From positions 13,772,041 to 13,836,040 of the forward strand of contig CM039464.1 in the NCBI GenBank assembly GCA_022414725.1: a stretch of 64,000 bases of DNA, given 5' to 3'. Both the position numbers and the translations under genes were made by a program. Under the pieces are notes generated by a model. The model ran no database searches. It saw nothing but the letters and a program-made list of their open reading frames with translations, and had not been told where the DNA came from. Of the stretch, positions 23,992-36,549 are shown piece after piece (position 1 is the first letter of the stretch; each line of letters starts with the position of its first letter). This DNA comes from Microglena sp. YARC (lineage: Eukaryota; Chlorophyta; Chlorophyceae; Chlamydomonadales; Chlamydomonadaceae).

Positions 23992-24200
23992 CTATGTCCC
24001 CTTGGGGCCGTACTTCTTTTCAACCAGCTCGATACAAGGTGTACTGCTGCTGAGACGTGCCTCTCCTAGGGGGCTGCGCCCAGCAGCATTGCGACAGGTC
24101 AGCACATTGATGCTCGCCACATCAATCAACAGTGCTACACACTCAACATGACCTGTTGGATGAGAGTGTAGCATTGTTTCAGTTAAGAGCGTGCGCAGGG

Positions 24201-24235
<35 letters not shown>

Positions 24236-25286
24236 TTGTGTGTGTTTGTCTGTGTTTGTCTGTGTTTGTCTGTGTGCATCAGTGTGTGCCTGTGTGTCTG
24301 CGTGTCTGTGTGAGTATGTGTGTTTCTCAGTGATTGCCACATCAATCAACAGTAATACACATTCAACATGACCTGTTAAATGGGATCGTAGTGATATTTC
24401 CATGAAGAGTGTGGGTGGAGAGTGGAGAGTTTGTGTGTGTGTCTATCTGTGTGTCAGTGTGTCAGTGAATCAGTGTGTCAGTGTGCCAGTGAGTCACTGT
24501 GTGTGTCAGGTTGTCAGTGTGTCAGTGTGTCAGTGAGTCACTGTGTGTGTCAGTGTGTCAGAGAGTCACTGTGTGAGCGTCAGCGTGTCAGTGTGTCAGT
24601 GAGTCACTGTGTGAGCGTCAGCGTGTCAGTGTGTCAGTGAGTCAGTGGGACAGTGTGTCAGTGAGTCAGTGTGTCAGCGTGTCAGTGTGTCAGTGTGTCA
24701 GTGTGTCAGTGGTTTTCTGTACAAATGCTACAACTACCAAAAGCGACACATTCAACATAACCAGCTACTTAAGAGTGTAGTAATATTTCAGTCAAGAGTG
24801 TGGGAGAAGAGTTTGTGTGAGCCTATCTGTGTGTCAGTGTGTGTGTCAATAAGTCAGTGAGTCAGTATGTCAATATGTCAGTGTGTCAGTGAGTCACTGT
24901 GTGTGTCAGTGAGTCAGTGTGTCAGTGTGTCAGTGAGTCACTGTGTGTGTGTCAGTGAGTCATTGTGTCAGCGTGTGTGTTTCTCAACGATTGCTACATC
25001 TACCAAAAGTGGCACATTCAACATAAAATGTTAAATGAGAGTGTAGTGATATTTCAGTGAGGAGTGTTTGTATAGAGTTTCTCTGCCTGCCTGTCTGTCT
25101 GTCTGTCTGTCTTTCTGTCTGTCTTTCTGCCTTTCTGTCTGTCTGTCTGCTGTCAGTGCGCCAGTGTGTCTGTAAGTGTGTAAACACGTGTTTGTTTTGT
25201 TCTTGATTTTCATAAGTCCCCCGTGACTCCGTTGAGCCGCGGGCACATTTAGAGTCCAGCAGGGCACCTGGAATACTGTCATCATC

Positions 25287-25318
<32 letters not shown>

Positions 25319-25337
25319 CACCATCATCATCACCATC

Positions 25338-25369
<32 letters not shown>

Positions 25370-26424
25370 CATCATCACCATCACCATCACATAGTGACAT
25401 AGCCAAAATACAATCAATGAACCCACCCAGGCGGCATGCAAAATAGAGTGCCCAATTAAGAGAGCTGCCCAGAAGCTGCTGCAAATATGTAGGGGTCCGC
25501 TATGTTATATAATATTAGTGAATAAATTATTTATTAAATTATACTTTAAAATATTAGTTGGACGAGCCGTCTCACCAGAATTTAGAATTTATTTGAAAAA
25601 CTGATATTATTGTGACACTAAAATAATATTAGCTAATATTAATTTTTCAAACACTAATATTAGTTGCCGTTCACTACATATATGACACACTCATAGCACA
25701 ACGACATATACCCGAAGACACGTACTCATAGCTCCAACTAGTGATGATCGCCTCTGCCAGTAGCCGTGTGGTGTGCTGCGTTTTGGTGTTCTGTTATGTG
25801 GTGTGATGTGGTGTTCTGTGATGTGGTGTGATGTGGTGTGATGTCATGTGATGTGATGTGATGTGGTTTGATGTGGTTTGATGTGGTGTGATGTGGTGTG
25901 ATGAGGTGTGATGTGGTGTGATGTGATGTGATGTGGTTTGATGTGGTTTGATGTGGTGTGATGTGGTGTGATGTCATGTGATGTGATGTCATGTGATGTG
26001 ATGCGGTTTGATGTGATGTGATGTGGTGTGATGTGGTGTGATGTGGTGTGATGTGGTGTGATGTGGTGTGATGTGGTGTAGGTCAAGTCCTAGTGGCGTG
26101 GGATGCAATCTTCCTTCCAGTTTAAATCCGTTAGGTTGATCGACTCCCCTACTTCCATGTCCCGCTTCGGGCTGGTCATCACATCAGGGAAGGTAAACAG
26201 CCGGACCGCCCTTATCAACCTGAGGTTATTCAGCTGTTACATTGGGTACCACAGAGACCATACCTATCAATGCCCAACCTCACCCGCTTAGGTATCTCCA
26301 AAGTAGCCGCCCTCAAGCTCTGCACCAAACTCCACACCCATGTCACTGTCTCCTTCCATTCCATTGTCGCGTGCAGAAGGCACATGGAACAGGCCCAAAA
26401 CCCTCCCCCAGGGGAATGATAGCT

Positions 26425-26456
<32 letters not shown>

Positions 26457-29400
26457 TATTGGTGTTGACCCCAGTGAAAGCAAACGGGCTGGCCCCCTCG
26501 ACCTCACGCCTCGTAACAAGACATAGTGTTTGTTTATTTATCAACTTGAGGTGACCGGCCCATGTTCCCGGGTTCATGCGCAGTTGGCGTGGGCTGAATG
26601 CACCAGTCGACGCCGAACCCTTAGGTTTAAGTGAGACCGCATACGGTGTAATAATTGAAAGTTGGAAATTAGTACGCCATGCCACAGGCGTGAGAAGGGA
26701 ACCCTCCCGTTTGCATGCATGTATACATACTGGAGAAAGCTACCATGTTGGGTTTATTTGGTTTCGCAGACCCTCTGCGCCTGAGCTTGGACTACTGCGT
26801 TACAGCACAAAGGGAAGTTCTCTACCTCTTCCAGGGCGGCAAATCTGAGATTTTGTGAACCTGGCCAGGGCTCGAACCTCATACCTGTCTGATTGTTGAC
26901 TGGGTAAGCATCCGGTGTAACTGGTGTAACAGGTGTGACAGTTGAGTTTCTGCTACACTGAGGGCATCAGTTCATCGGTGCCTTTTATTTCTAAGCCCTT
27001 CCTAACACGGTTGGGCAAGTCCCTGTAGCCTATTTGGCCTACCCCTGGACTGCAACATACACATACACTGAAGGCGGTAAATAAAATCAATGAACCCACC
27101 TAGGCGGCATGCAAAGTGTAGTGCCACATTCCCTTGAGCATCCTGGTCCAAGAGAGCAGTACTTAGAGCTGTCCTCTTGTACTGCCCTTCTGTACTGCCA
27201 CAGTCAATTTGTACTACCTCTTGGCCCTCTACCTCTACTTCAGTTGCAGGCATGGTACCGTGAGCGTTGCTCAAGTGTCTGAGCAATACACGTACTACAA
27301 GGGCATGCCCCCCACTGCACGCTGCCATCAAGGGTGTGATGCCGTCTGAGTTCTGATGGAAGAGTGATGCGCCAGCCTGGACGATACATAGTGGAGACAA
27401 AGAATAGTGAGATATGCACTATGGGTGCACTTATGATGAGGATGATGAGTATGATGAGGAGGATGAAGATGATCACGAGGAGGAGATTGATCATGATGAT
27501 GATGATGAGAAGGACGATGACTTATCATGTGCATATGTGTGTATGTGTATATGTGTGTGTATATGTGTATATATCCCTCGTTAAGGTGCTCCGTGAAGAC
27601 GAGTGCTACATGATGTTCAAGTGCTACATGATGTACACCTGCTACATTATGTTCAAGTGCTACATGATGCACCTTCGTGTTTAGGGGGTGCAGCATTAGA
27701 GGCTTTGGGAGCCACACTTTGGATCGCACTTGTAATAGGAGGTACGATCACCACACCCACTAGCCCAGCACCACAAACAACGTAAAGCAGGCTATTCTTG
27801 AAGATGCTACATTAGATCCTTTGGGAGTCACACTTTGGATCGCACTTGTAACAGGAGGTACGATCACCACACCCACTAGCCCAGCACCACAAGCAAAGTA
27901 AAGCAGGCTGTCCTTGAAGGCGCTACATTAGATCCTTTGGGAGCCACACTTTGGATCGCACTTGTAATAGGAGGTACGATCACCACACCCACTAGCCCAG
28001 CACCACAAGCAACGTAAAGCAGGCTATTCTTGAAGATGCTACATTAGATCCTTTGGGAGTCACACTTTGGATCGCACTTGTAATAGGAGGTACGATCACC
28101 ACACCCACTAGCCCAGCACCACAAGCAAAGTAAAGCAGGCTGTCCTTGAAGGCGCTACATTAGATCCTTTGGGAGCCACACTTTGGATCGCACCTGTAGA
28201 AGGAGGGACACCACACCCACTTGCCCAGCACCACAAGCAAAGTGGAGAGGGGTATCGCCGTTGATGTTGCACACATTCACGTCCACAGCTATCTCTTTGA
28301 AGTGTTTCACCTTCGCACATTTGAATTTTGAATTTTGAATTTGAATTTTGAAGTATGAGGTTTGAAGTTTGAAGTTTGAAGCACCACAAGCAAAGTGGAG
28401 AGGGATATCGCCGTTGATGTTGCACACGTTCACGTGCACAGCTATCTCAAGAAGTGTTTCACCTTCACACATTTGAAATCTGAATTTTGAATTTTGAAGT
28501 TTGAAGCACAACAAGCAAAGTGGAGTGGAGTGTCACTTATACCATAGACAGACACGGTCACACACACACCAACACTACCACCATACGCACACACGGCCAC
28601 CCACACACCACCACCACCATACAGACACGGTCAAACACACACACCACCACCACAACCACCATACACACACACGGTCACATACACACACCACCACCACCAT
28701 ACAGACACGGTCACATACACACACCACCACCACCATACAGACACGGTCACACACACACCACCACCACCATACACACACGGTCACACACACACCAATACCA
28801 ACACCATACACACACACTGTCACACATACAACCACCACCATACACACGCACGGTCACACACACACCACCACCACCACCACCATACACACACACGGCCACA
28901 CACCACCACCACCATATACACACACACCACCACCACCACCATGCACACACAGTCACATACACACTCATCCGCATGTGCATTACTTGCCAGTAGCCTGCAT
29001 GCGCCCACACAACCATGTAGACACACACCACACACACCACCACCACCATACACACACTGTCACACACACATATTGACATATGCCTGCGCACAACCCACCA
29101 GTAGCCTGCATGCGCCCACACAACCATGTAGACACACCACACACACCACCACCACCATACACACACTGTCACACACACATATTGACATATGCCTGCGCGC
29201 AACCCACCAGTAGCCTGCATGCGCCCACACAACCATGTAGACACACACCACCACCACCATACACACACTGACACACACACATTGACACATGCCTGTGCAT
29301 ATCTCACCAGCAGCCTACATGCGCCCACACAACCATGTAACGAGGCCACGTGGAGGGAGCCATTACATGAAGGACTGAAGCAGCACTGTACTGCTTCGGC

Positions 29401-32400
29401 TCCAAGTGACAAGAGGCGAGACAGGGTTGCAGTACAATTGCGCTGGGAGGCAAGCAGTACGGGTGTACCGCCTGAGTTGCTGTCCATTATGTTCAGTGCA
29501 TCAATAAGACTGAAGGAGGCACCTGAAGGGACGGGAGGGAAAATAAATAAATAAGTTGGTATGCTTTGGTACAAGTGGGTACAAGTTTGTCTGTGTATTT
29601 GGTATAAGTGGGTATACGATAGTCTGTGTATATGATATAAGTGCGTAGAAGTTTGTTTGTGTATTTGGTATAAGTGGTTATAAGTTGGTATGTGTTTTTG
29701 GTTTGAGTGGGTATACGTTTGTCTGTGTAACTGGTATAAGTGCATTTAAATTTGTTTGTGTATTTGGTATACGTGGGCATACGTTTGTCTGTGTATTTGG
29801 TATAAGTCGGTATACGTTTGTCTGTGTATATGATATAAGTGCCTATACGTTTGTCTGTGTATATGATAGAAGTGCCTATACGTTTGTCTGTGTATATGGT
29901 ATAAGTCGGTATAAGTTTGTCTGCGTATATGGTATATGTTTGTCTGTGTATTTGGTATACGTGGGTATACGTTTGTCTGTGTATATGATAGAAGTGGGTA
30001 TTAGTTTGTCTGTGCATATGGTATAGGAGGGTATACATTGGTCTGTGTATATGGCATAAGTTTGTTTGTGTAACTGGTATGAGTGGGTATAAGTTTGTCT
30101 GTGTATATGGTATAAGTACATATACGTTTGTCTGTGAATATGGTATAAGACGGTATAAGTTTGTCTGCGTATATGGTATACGTGGGTATACATTGGTCTG
30201 TGTATTTGGTATAAGTGCATTTAAGTTTGTTTTTGTATCTGGTATGAGTGGGTATAAGTTTGTCTGTGTATATGGTATAAGTGCATATACATTTGTCTGT
30301 GAATATGGTATAAGACGGTATAAGTTTGTCTGCGTATATGGTATACGTGGGTATACATTGGTCTGTGTATTTGGTATAAGTGCATTTAAGTTTGTTTTTG
30401 TATCTGGTATGAGTGGGTATAAGTTTGTCTGTGTATATGGTATAAGTGCATATACGTTTGTCTGTGAATATGGTATAAGACGGTATAAGTTTGTCTGCGT
30501 ATATGGTATACGTGGGTATACATTGGTCTGTGTATTTGGTATAAGTGCATTTAAGTTTGTTTTTGTATTTGGTATAATTGGGTATAAGTTTGTCTGTGTA
30601 TATGGTATAAGTGCGTATACGTTTGTCTGTGTATTAGGTATACGTGGGTATACATTTGTCTGTGTATATGATAGAAGTGGGTATAAGTTTGTCTGTGCAC
30701 ATGGTAGAAGTTTGTATGTGTGTACGGTATACGTGGGTATACGTTTGTCTGTGTATATGGTATAAGTGTATTTAAGTTTGTCTGTGGAAATGGTACAAGT
30801 GGGTATAAGTTGGTCTGTGTATGGTCTGTGCATATGGTATTAGTGGGTAGAAGTTTGTCTGCGTATATGGTAGAAGTGGGTATACGTTGGTCTCTATGTA
30901 TGCTTCAATTTTGCAGATAAATTGTTTACAGCTTTTCCAATTCTTAGCTGCAAAATGTCTTCAGCCAAATGTCTTCAAGTTATAAGAACCCCCGTGCTAC
31001 TTAGTCACTTTTGTCTATCTGGCAACCCAGTTAGTCATTTTCGTCTATCTGGCAACCCAGAACGGTTACACTGTTATATCTGGAACAGTTACACTGTTCT
31101 ATCTGGCAACCCAGTTAGTCACTTTCGTCTATCTGGCAACCCAGAACGGTTACACTGTTATATCTGGAACGGTTACACTGTTCTATCTGGCAACCCAGTT
31201 AGTCACTTTCGTCTATCTGGCAACCCAGAACGGTTACACTGTTATATCTGGAACGGTTACACTGTTATATCTGGCAACCCAGTTAGTCACTTTCGTCTAT
31301 CTGGCAACCCAGAACGGTTACACTGTTATATCTGGAACGGTTACACTGTTCTATCTGGCAACCCAGTTAGTCACTTTCGTCTATATGGCAACCCAGAACG
31401 GTTACACTGTTAGTGAGGTTCAAGTATAAGGTAATTGCGATTTATAAATATTTATAATACAATAATTAATTAAGTTATGTATTAATAAAATTAATAAATC
31501 ATTCATTGTATAATATAACTGTTCACGGTGAATATAGCTAGCTCCGGCTTACGCTGTGGTGTCCTTAACATCACGTCCTGTGAGATGTAACAATTTAAAT
31601 TTCAATAAAACTGTTCAATCATAGGTCCCTACTGAGTAGACGGGGAATTGTTGCATGCTTTTTGGCTCCTGCCTGCCTACAGCAGTATATTTGGGACCAC
31701 AGTCTCATCCGAGTCAACTTGTATTATGCAATTTTTATTATTTCCAGCTCCCGCCAGCCTACAGCAGTATATTCGGGACCATTGTCTCATCCGAGTCAAC
31801 GAGTAGTATGCAATTGTTATTATTTCCAGCTCCCGCCTGCCTACAGCAGTATATTCGGGACCACAGTCTCATCCGAGTCAACTTGTATTATTCAATTGTT
31901 ATTATTTCCAGCTCCCGCCTGCCTACAGCAGTATATTCGGGACCACTGTCTTATCCGAGTCAACTAGTATTATTCATTTGTATTCTTTCCGGCTCCCGCC
32001 AGCCTACAGCAGTAAATGCTAACCACAATCTTATTCGGGACCACAGACTTATTCAAGTCAAACCCCAAACCCTTGTCCGCTTGTTCTTAGACAGCTGCCA
32101 TTGAGATTATTTCTGTGTACACCTGTGTGTCTACATTTTGTCATTTTGGGTTGCGCTTTTGACGCGACTGCCTCCTTTTGAGTTGTGCTTTTGACTCAAC
32201 TGAAATCGGAAACCTGTGCGCTGCGCCCAGAGGGGGGTTAAAAAATTGTGCCAATTGCGCAGTCGGGCTCCAAAACCTCGCGCGGTAGCGCGCAATAGCA
32301 CGCGCCATGTAGTACCCTGGTGTAAACCTGTGTGTCTACCTGGACATGTCTATGATCCTTCTAAGTTTGAACACTGTCACACCTCCTGGTTTCCGTGGTT

Positions 32401-34793
32401 ATTACAAGGGGGGGGAGTATTGTATTGTGCAGACGGTTAAACACCGGATTGCCAGCGTATAGAACAATGCTGTTACAAGTAATGATAACGCCTGGTGGGG
32501 CTAGGTATTAAGGGAGCCCTGTGGCGGTAGAGAACGGGCTGTTACTTGACCTGGACAAAAATACCATGGCGGCTGACAGCGACCACAAACACTAAAGCGC
32601 ACCCGTCGGGATTCGAGCGCCGCACCTTCATCGGTTCAACGAGCTCAACCATTGAACCATTTGTCGAAACGATTGCCTGCGGCAAATAGAAGGACAAGAA
32701 GGGGGGCGGGGCAAGCCACACACGCACCCATACCCATACCCACACACCCTTCCACATACCCACACCCATACCCACACACCGGATTGCCTGCGGCGTACAG
32801 AACCCTGTTACAATTCTTCCTCTTCTTTGAAGCTTCTAGACTCTTGCAGTGTTTTTCTTTTCAGCTACGAGCAGCAGCTTCTAAGCAGCTCCCCTGTCTG
32901 GCTATTTAGTCAAACCTGGCGCAACCCCGAGCGCCTTAAAGCTGACATAATCAGCTTTCCATAACTGCAGAATTAGTTTAGTGCAGCCCAGTGGTCAGCT
33001 CAGTGAGCTGCCTAGAAGCTGCTATGAAAAGCCAAAAAGAAAAACCCTAGACTCTTGTGTAACGATTCCTTTGCTATTCCTTTTCTTTTTGGATACGAGC
33101 AGCAGCTTCCAGGCAGCTTCCTAAGCAAGCCACTGGGCTCATTCCCAAGATTTCAACACAACTTCAGAGCTATTCTGTCAGCTTCCAGATGCACCACATT
33201 GTGTTAGGATAAACCGGGTAGCAAGCCAGAGGATGTGCCTAGAAGCTGCTGCTCGTAGCTAAAAAGAAAAGCTGTGAATTCCTTTGCTCCTATTGCTTGC
33301 ACATGTATCCCACTGTACTTTTTCAGCTACTAGCAGCAGCTTCTAGGCAGATCCCTGGGCCAGCCACTGGGCTGGGTCCTTGATTTCAGAAGCGCTAGAA
33401 AGCAGATTACGTCAGCTTCAAGATGCACAAGGTTGCTTTAGGTTTAGTAGATTAGCCAGCTAGGGGAGCTGCCTAGAAGCTCCTGCTGAAGATGTAAAAC
33501 AGTGGTGTCCTTCCATTCATCCAGTCATTTATTCAGACATTCATATATTCCTCCTGTCTTTTTTATCTGTTTTTCCTTTCTTTCATTCTTCCTTCCTCTC
33601 TAAGGTTCTTTCTTCCTTTCTTCTTTTCATCCTTCTGTCTCGTCTTCTTTCTACTTTCTCTCTTTTCTTTCCCGGCAGGGGGCAGCGTGTCGCACTGGGG
33701 TCGCACCGAGTCACACAATTTGGTCACGCGTCCCACACAAAAAAGTGACAACGAACATGCACGTACACATGATCCATCAGCCCTCGGGCTGCCCACCTTG
33801 TGCAGGCGGAGTGAGCGTAGCTGGTAGAAACACAACTACACCACATGCTTAGGATTTGTAACGGACCAGCTCGCCCAGTGTTTCTTTCAATTAGCCCCTC
33901 TTGGAAATCTAGGACCAGTTCACCCATTGTTTCTTTCAATTAGCCCCTCTTGGAAATGTGGGACCAGTTCACCCATTGGTTCTTTCAATTAGCCCCTCTT
34001 GGAAATGTGGGGCCAGTTCACCCTGTGTTTCTTTTAATTAGCCCCTCTTGGAAATCTAGGACCAGTTCACCCATTGGTTCTTTCAATTAGCCCCTCTTGG
34101 AAATGTGGGGCCAGTTCACCCAGTGTTTCTTTTAATTAGCCCCTCTTGGAAATCTGGGACCTGGGATCAGTGTTTCTTCCATTTGCCCCTCCTAAAAATC
34201 TAGAGTTGATTTCGATTGTTTGAGGTTGGGTGTTTGAGGTTGGGCAAGTTCCTTGAGCCAAAGGGACTACCCCAGGACTGTATGTATGTTACAGTCCAGA
34301 GGTAGGCCAAATAGGCTAAAGGGACTTGCCCAATCGTATAGGAAGGGCTTAAAAAGAAAAAGCACTGATGAACTGAGCCCCACACGATCGTGTAATCGAC
34401 GGGGGCCCTGCTTTCGTGCTACAGTGATAATTTAAGGACTAAAACATATACATTTGAATAGGCAGAACAATGAACGGTGAGCAGTGCAACGTGAGCCTAA
34501 CAAAGATGATTGGTTCCTGAGGTAGTCCCGTTGATATGACCTGTTCTAGTTGTCTGCTGCCCATGGTATGCTGGCTCACGCAGCAGACAGTTTTATCAAC
34601 ACTGCTACATACATGAACACACACACATGTGTGACAGGCCCACACTCTTCTCACCTCCATCATCTCCCCTGGCTTGTACCTCCAACTCCTGTACTGCCTT
34701 CAGGGCCACCTCATCCTTCCCCTCCTTGCATGCCAGCAGCAGGCCCTCGGCCAGCACCACAGCATGGGGAGGAGGGGGGCCTTGGACAGACAT
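23992..34793 (-). CDS. ankyrin-repeat protein, five exons
   Basis: Exons on the minus strand: 34793-34655, 29522-29308, 28292-28194, 27376-27100, 24152-23992. Junctions are GT-AG with matching phases (1,0,0,1), total 891 nt, stop TAG. The product is about 296 residues of ankyrin repeats: [50 protein letters not shown], then exon 3 (99 bp, exactly one 33-residue repeat, [16 protein letters not shown]), [41 protein letters not shown] and [11 protein letters not shown]. Ankyrin repeats bind partner proteins; no catalytic domain is visible. An acidic/polar insertion lies between repeats in exon 4. The start ATG at 34793 is a choice: an upstream exon is possible, because an interspersed repeat sits just upstream. 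Every intron is packed with minisatellite and partial exon copies. The fold is certain, the partner unknown. Confidence 0.8.
24200..25075 (-). repeat. GTGTGTCA minisatellite with three copies of the last ankyrin exon edge
   Basis: Copies of the exon 5 edge (GHVECVxLLIDVA and decayed forms) lie near 24367, 24755 and 25018, separated by TGTGTCAGTGAG arrays. The real acceptor is at 24153. Confidence 0.8.
25270..25392. repeat. (CAT)n/(CAC) microsatellite
   Basis: CATCAT with CACCAT interruptions. It precedes a duplicated piece of ankyrin exon 4 at 25400-25450 ([13 protein letters not shown]). Confidence 0.85.
25790..26085. repeat. GTGATGTG-rich satellite
   Basis: Ten-base units of the form ATGTGGTGTG/ATGTGGTTTG. 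Open frames on the minus strand are artefacts. Confidence 0.85.
26960..27062 (-). mobile_element. interspersed repeat, same family, inverted
   Basis: Complement of the consensus. It abuts the 3' side of ankyrin exon 4, so it lies just inside that intron. Confidence 0.7.
27690..28460 (-). repeat. ~116-bp repeats of the ankyrin exon 3 donor edge
   Basis: GGATCGCACTTGTA marks units at 27721, 27838, 27953, 28069 and the real edge at 28185. A further nearly whole copy of the exon ([20 protein letters not shown]) is at 28385-28450. Confidence 0.85.
28980..29330 (-). repeat. ~110-bp repeats of the ankyrin exon 2 donor edge
   Basis: GCCTGCATGCGCCCACACAA CCATGTA occurs near 28993, 29105 and 29214, ahead of the real exon end at 29308. 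CACCACCACCATACACACAC arrays lie between them. Confidence 0.85.
29570..30900. repeat. 33-bp minisatellite, ~40 copies, ankyrin intron 1
   Basis: Unit GTATACGTTTGTCTGTGTAT ATGGTATAAGTGG. Long frames on both strands (446, 228 codons) are artefacts of a stop-poor 33-bp unit. Confidence 0.85.
31020..31415. repeat. 84-bp minisatellite
   Basis: CAGAACGGTTACACTG recurs at 31061, 31145, 31229 and so on. About 4.5 copies, built from two related halves. Confidence 0.85.
31665..32060. repeat. 82-bp minisatellite
   Basis: CTACAGCAGTATATTCGGGA CCAC repeats at 82-bp spacing, about five copies. Confidence 0.85.
32330..32476 (+). mobile_element. second short interspersed family, copy 2
   Basis: Matches 36310-36485 through GGACATGTC, AAGTTTGAACACTGTCACAC, CTCCTGGTTTCCGTGG and the G run. 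It is directly followed by a tRNA-derived SINE in opposite orientation. A third tail-only piece is at 32778-32820. Confidence 0.55.
32477..32665 (-). mobile_element. tRNA-derived SINE, second copy
   Basis: It starts with the tail AATGATAACGCCTGGTGGGG and ends in the head GGGATTCGAGC...CGGTTCAACGAGCTCAACC. The body matches the copy at 58545 closely. Confidence 0.72.
32852..33044. mobile_element. ~190-bp inverted-repeat MITE (AGCAGCTTCTAGGCAGCTCC family)
   Basis: The element begins TTTTCTTTTCAGCTACGAGC AGCAGCTTCT and ends with the inverted match AGCTGCCTAGAAGCTGCT...AAAAAGAAAA. First of three in a row. Non-coding. Related copies are at 2923, 23398, 33080, 33318, 43414 and 61318. Confidence 0.7.
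33080..33271. mobile_element. MITE of the same family
   Basis: Begins TTTTCTTTTTGGATACGAGC and ends GCTGCTCGTAGCTAAAAAGA AAAG. It has the best-preserved terminal inverted repeats of the group (~40 bp). Confidence 0.75.
33318..33500. mobile_element. MITE of the same family
   Basis: Begins CTTTTTCAGCTACTAGCAGC AGCTTCTAGG and ends GGGGAGCTGCCTAGAAGCTC. The interior keeps the family landmarks CAGCCACTGGGCTGGG and GTCAGCTTCAAGATGCAC. Confidence 0.7.
33870..34195. repeat. 49-bp satellite, locus 2
   Basis: Unit GGACCAGTTCACCCATTGTT TCTTTCAATTAGCCCCTCTT GG..., six to seven copies. Homologous to the 3341-3590 array. Confidence 0.85.
34280..34440 (+). mobile_element. interspersed repeat, same family
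   Basis: TATGTATGTTACAGTCCAGA through GATGAACTGAGCCCC and the GTGATAATTTAA extension. Shorter pieces are at 10525-10600, 34820-34875 and 42973-43035. Confidence 0.7.
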
Positions 34794-34889
34794 GGGTCCT
34801 AGTGGTGTGCGTGTGTGTTCGTATGTTGCAGTCCAGGGGTAGCCAAATAGGCCAACGGGGCTTGGCTCAACAAGGTGTGGTGTAGTAGT

Positions 34890-35940
34890 CCGTTGAAGTG
34901 ACGCTGGATAACACGCGGGCTGCCAACCAAGTTACAAAGCTAACCGAAATCGCTATTCGTTGACAGACAGTGCAGGAAGCGGCGAACTGTTGGTCGAAGC
35001 AGGTGGTGGGATGCCTGCGTCTACTGAACGTTTATTATAGCTGCGGCTGCGCCTGGCGCTGCTGAAAGCGTTGGGTGTGGCGATGGGGACAACCGACTAG
35101 GTCGCTCGCGCTCGACACCTTCCGCTGGCGCCGCCTGAGATCCGCCTGAGCTTGGCTTTACGGTCCTGAGTTGTCAAAACACTTACTTCCTTGTACCACA
35201 CCGATAACAGGGTTGCGGCAGCTCAATTTTTTTAAGGAGAAACCTACGGGCGTGTTCAAATTTGGCCTTGGTTTGGTCCTCGACATTTGACACCCTACGA
35301 GGTCGTTTTCCTGTATTTCCGCCTATCAAACAACCCAAGTATGCTCCCTGGTTTCCTCGGGTATCGCACGGATGACTTGTCATTGGGATTTCGAGGAAGG
35401 CGATTTGGTGAACAGCCCGATGGTGAGCAGCCCAGGTTTACTCCTCCACAGAAAGTGAGCAGCCTGAAGGCTAATCCTCCTTGTAGGCATTTTTTTAGAA
35501 GGAAATGATCCAGTGTCTTTTATGTAACAGGTCAGCATCGCTATCAGTATGTGGGAACTGCTACCAGCTTTTTGGCCTCAAAAAGTGTTGTAGATGACTT
35601 ATACGTCTTTACCTGAGTAGGCAAATTGCGGGCCGGTCACTGGCCGGTCCCGAGTTTCCTGCCGCCTTGCAGTACTGTGCACTACAGTCTGCCCTAGTAT
35701 ATCACCGTCTCAGTGCGACTTTCTCTCTCTCTTCTACAACTACTGTAAACGATTGAGTCTGCAGACTATCAAGAACTTCAAAAAGCAACCTAAAGAGGCT
35801 ATATCGTAGCACCTTAAAATATTAGGTACCTCATGTAGCACTTGTGCTACAAGTACCGGTAGCACCTTTTAAAAACTGCTTGTTGACGATGCAAATATGA
35901 CATAAAGACGAGTAAACTAATCCTACCCTGCCCCCCGGTA
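34890..35940. other. no gene or known repeat seen
   Basis: Unique-looking sequence upstream of the ankyrin start codon; could contain its promoter and 5' exon. Short open frames show no motif. Confidence 0.4.
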
Positions 35941-35942
35941 GT

Positions 35943-36195
<253 letters not shown>

Positions 36196-36309
36196 CGACG
36201 ATGATATTTTCCCGGGTGTCCTACTGGACTTCCAAGGTGCCCGTGCTTAATGCATTCATGGTCTTCACCACTTCGGGATTCATTGGATCATTCGCGATTG
36301 GATACATAA

Positions 36310-36485
36310 GTCTGGATAAGTATATAAATCTGGACATGTCAACAATCGGTATAAGTTCGAACCCTGTCACACTCCCTGGTTTCAGTGGCACACGGGGGGG
36401 GAGAATTGCATTCTGTAGAGTGTAGCCGGTTAGACGCCGTTTTGCCTGCGTACAGAACCTTGTAACAATTTTTCTTCTTCTTCTT
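36310..36485 (+). mobile_element. second short interspersed family, copy 1
   Basis: Shared landmarks with 32330-32480 are TGGACATGTC, AAGTTCGAACCCTGTCACAC (a possible B box), CTCCTGGTTTC, a G run, and a tail GTAACAATTTTTCTTCTTC. Likely a SINE. Confidence 0.55.
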
Positions 36486-36549
36486 CTGGATAAACACTAC
36501 GGATGGGCCTTTCTCGGCCCACTAACCCGGCCCTGGTTCGCGAGCAGGT

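Noticed and set aside
25490..25690. AT-rich segment as a MITE
   Set aside because: Only ~11 bp of imperfect inverted ends (AATATTAGTG) and no clear target duplication.
29493..30833. 446-codon minus-strand frame and 228-codon plus-strand frame
   Set aside because: Produced by a 33-bp minisatellite inside an ankyrin intron.
23992..34793. CRISPR-like or prokaryotic interpretation of the repeats
   Set aside because: Units are contiguous tandem copies without spacers, and the window has spliced genes.
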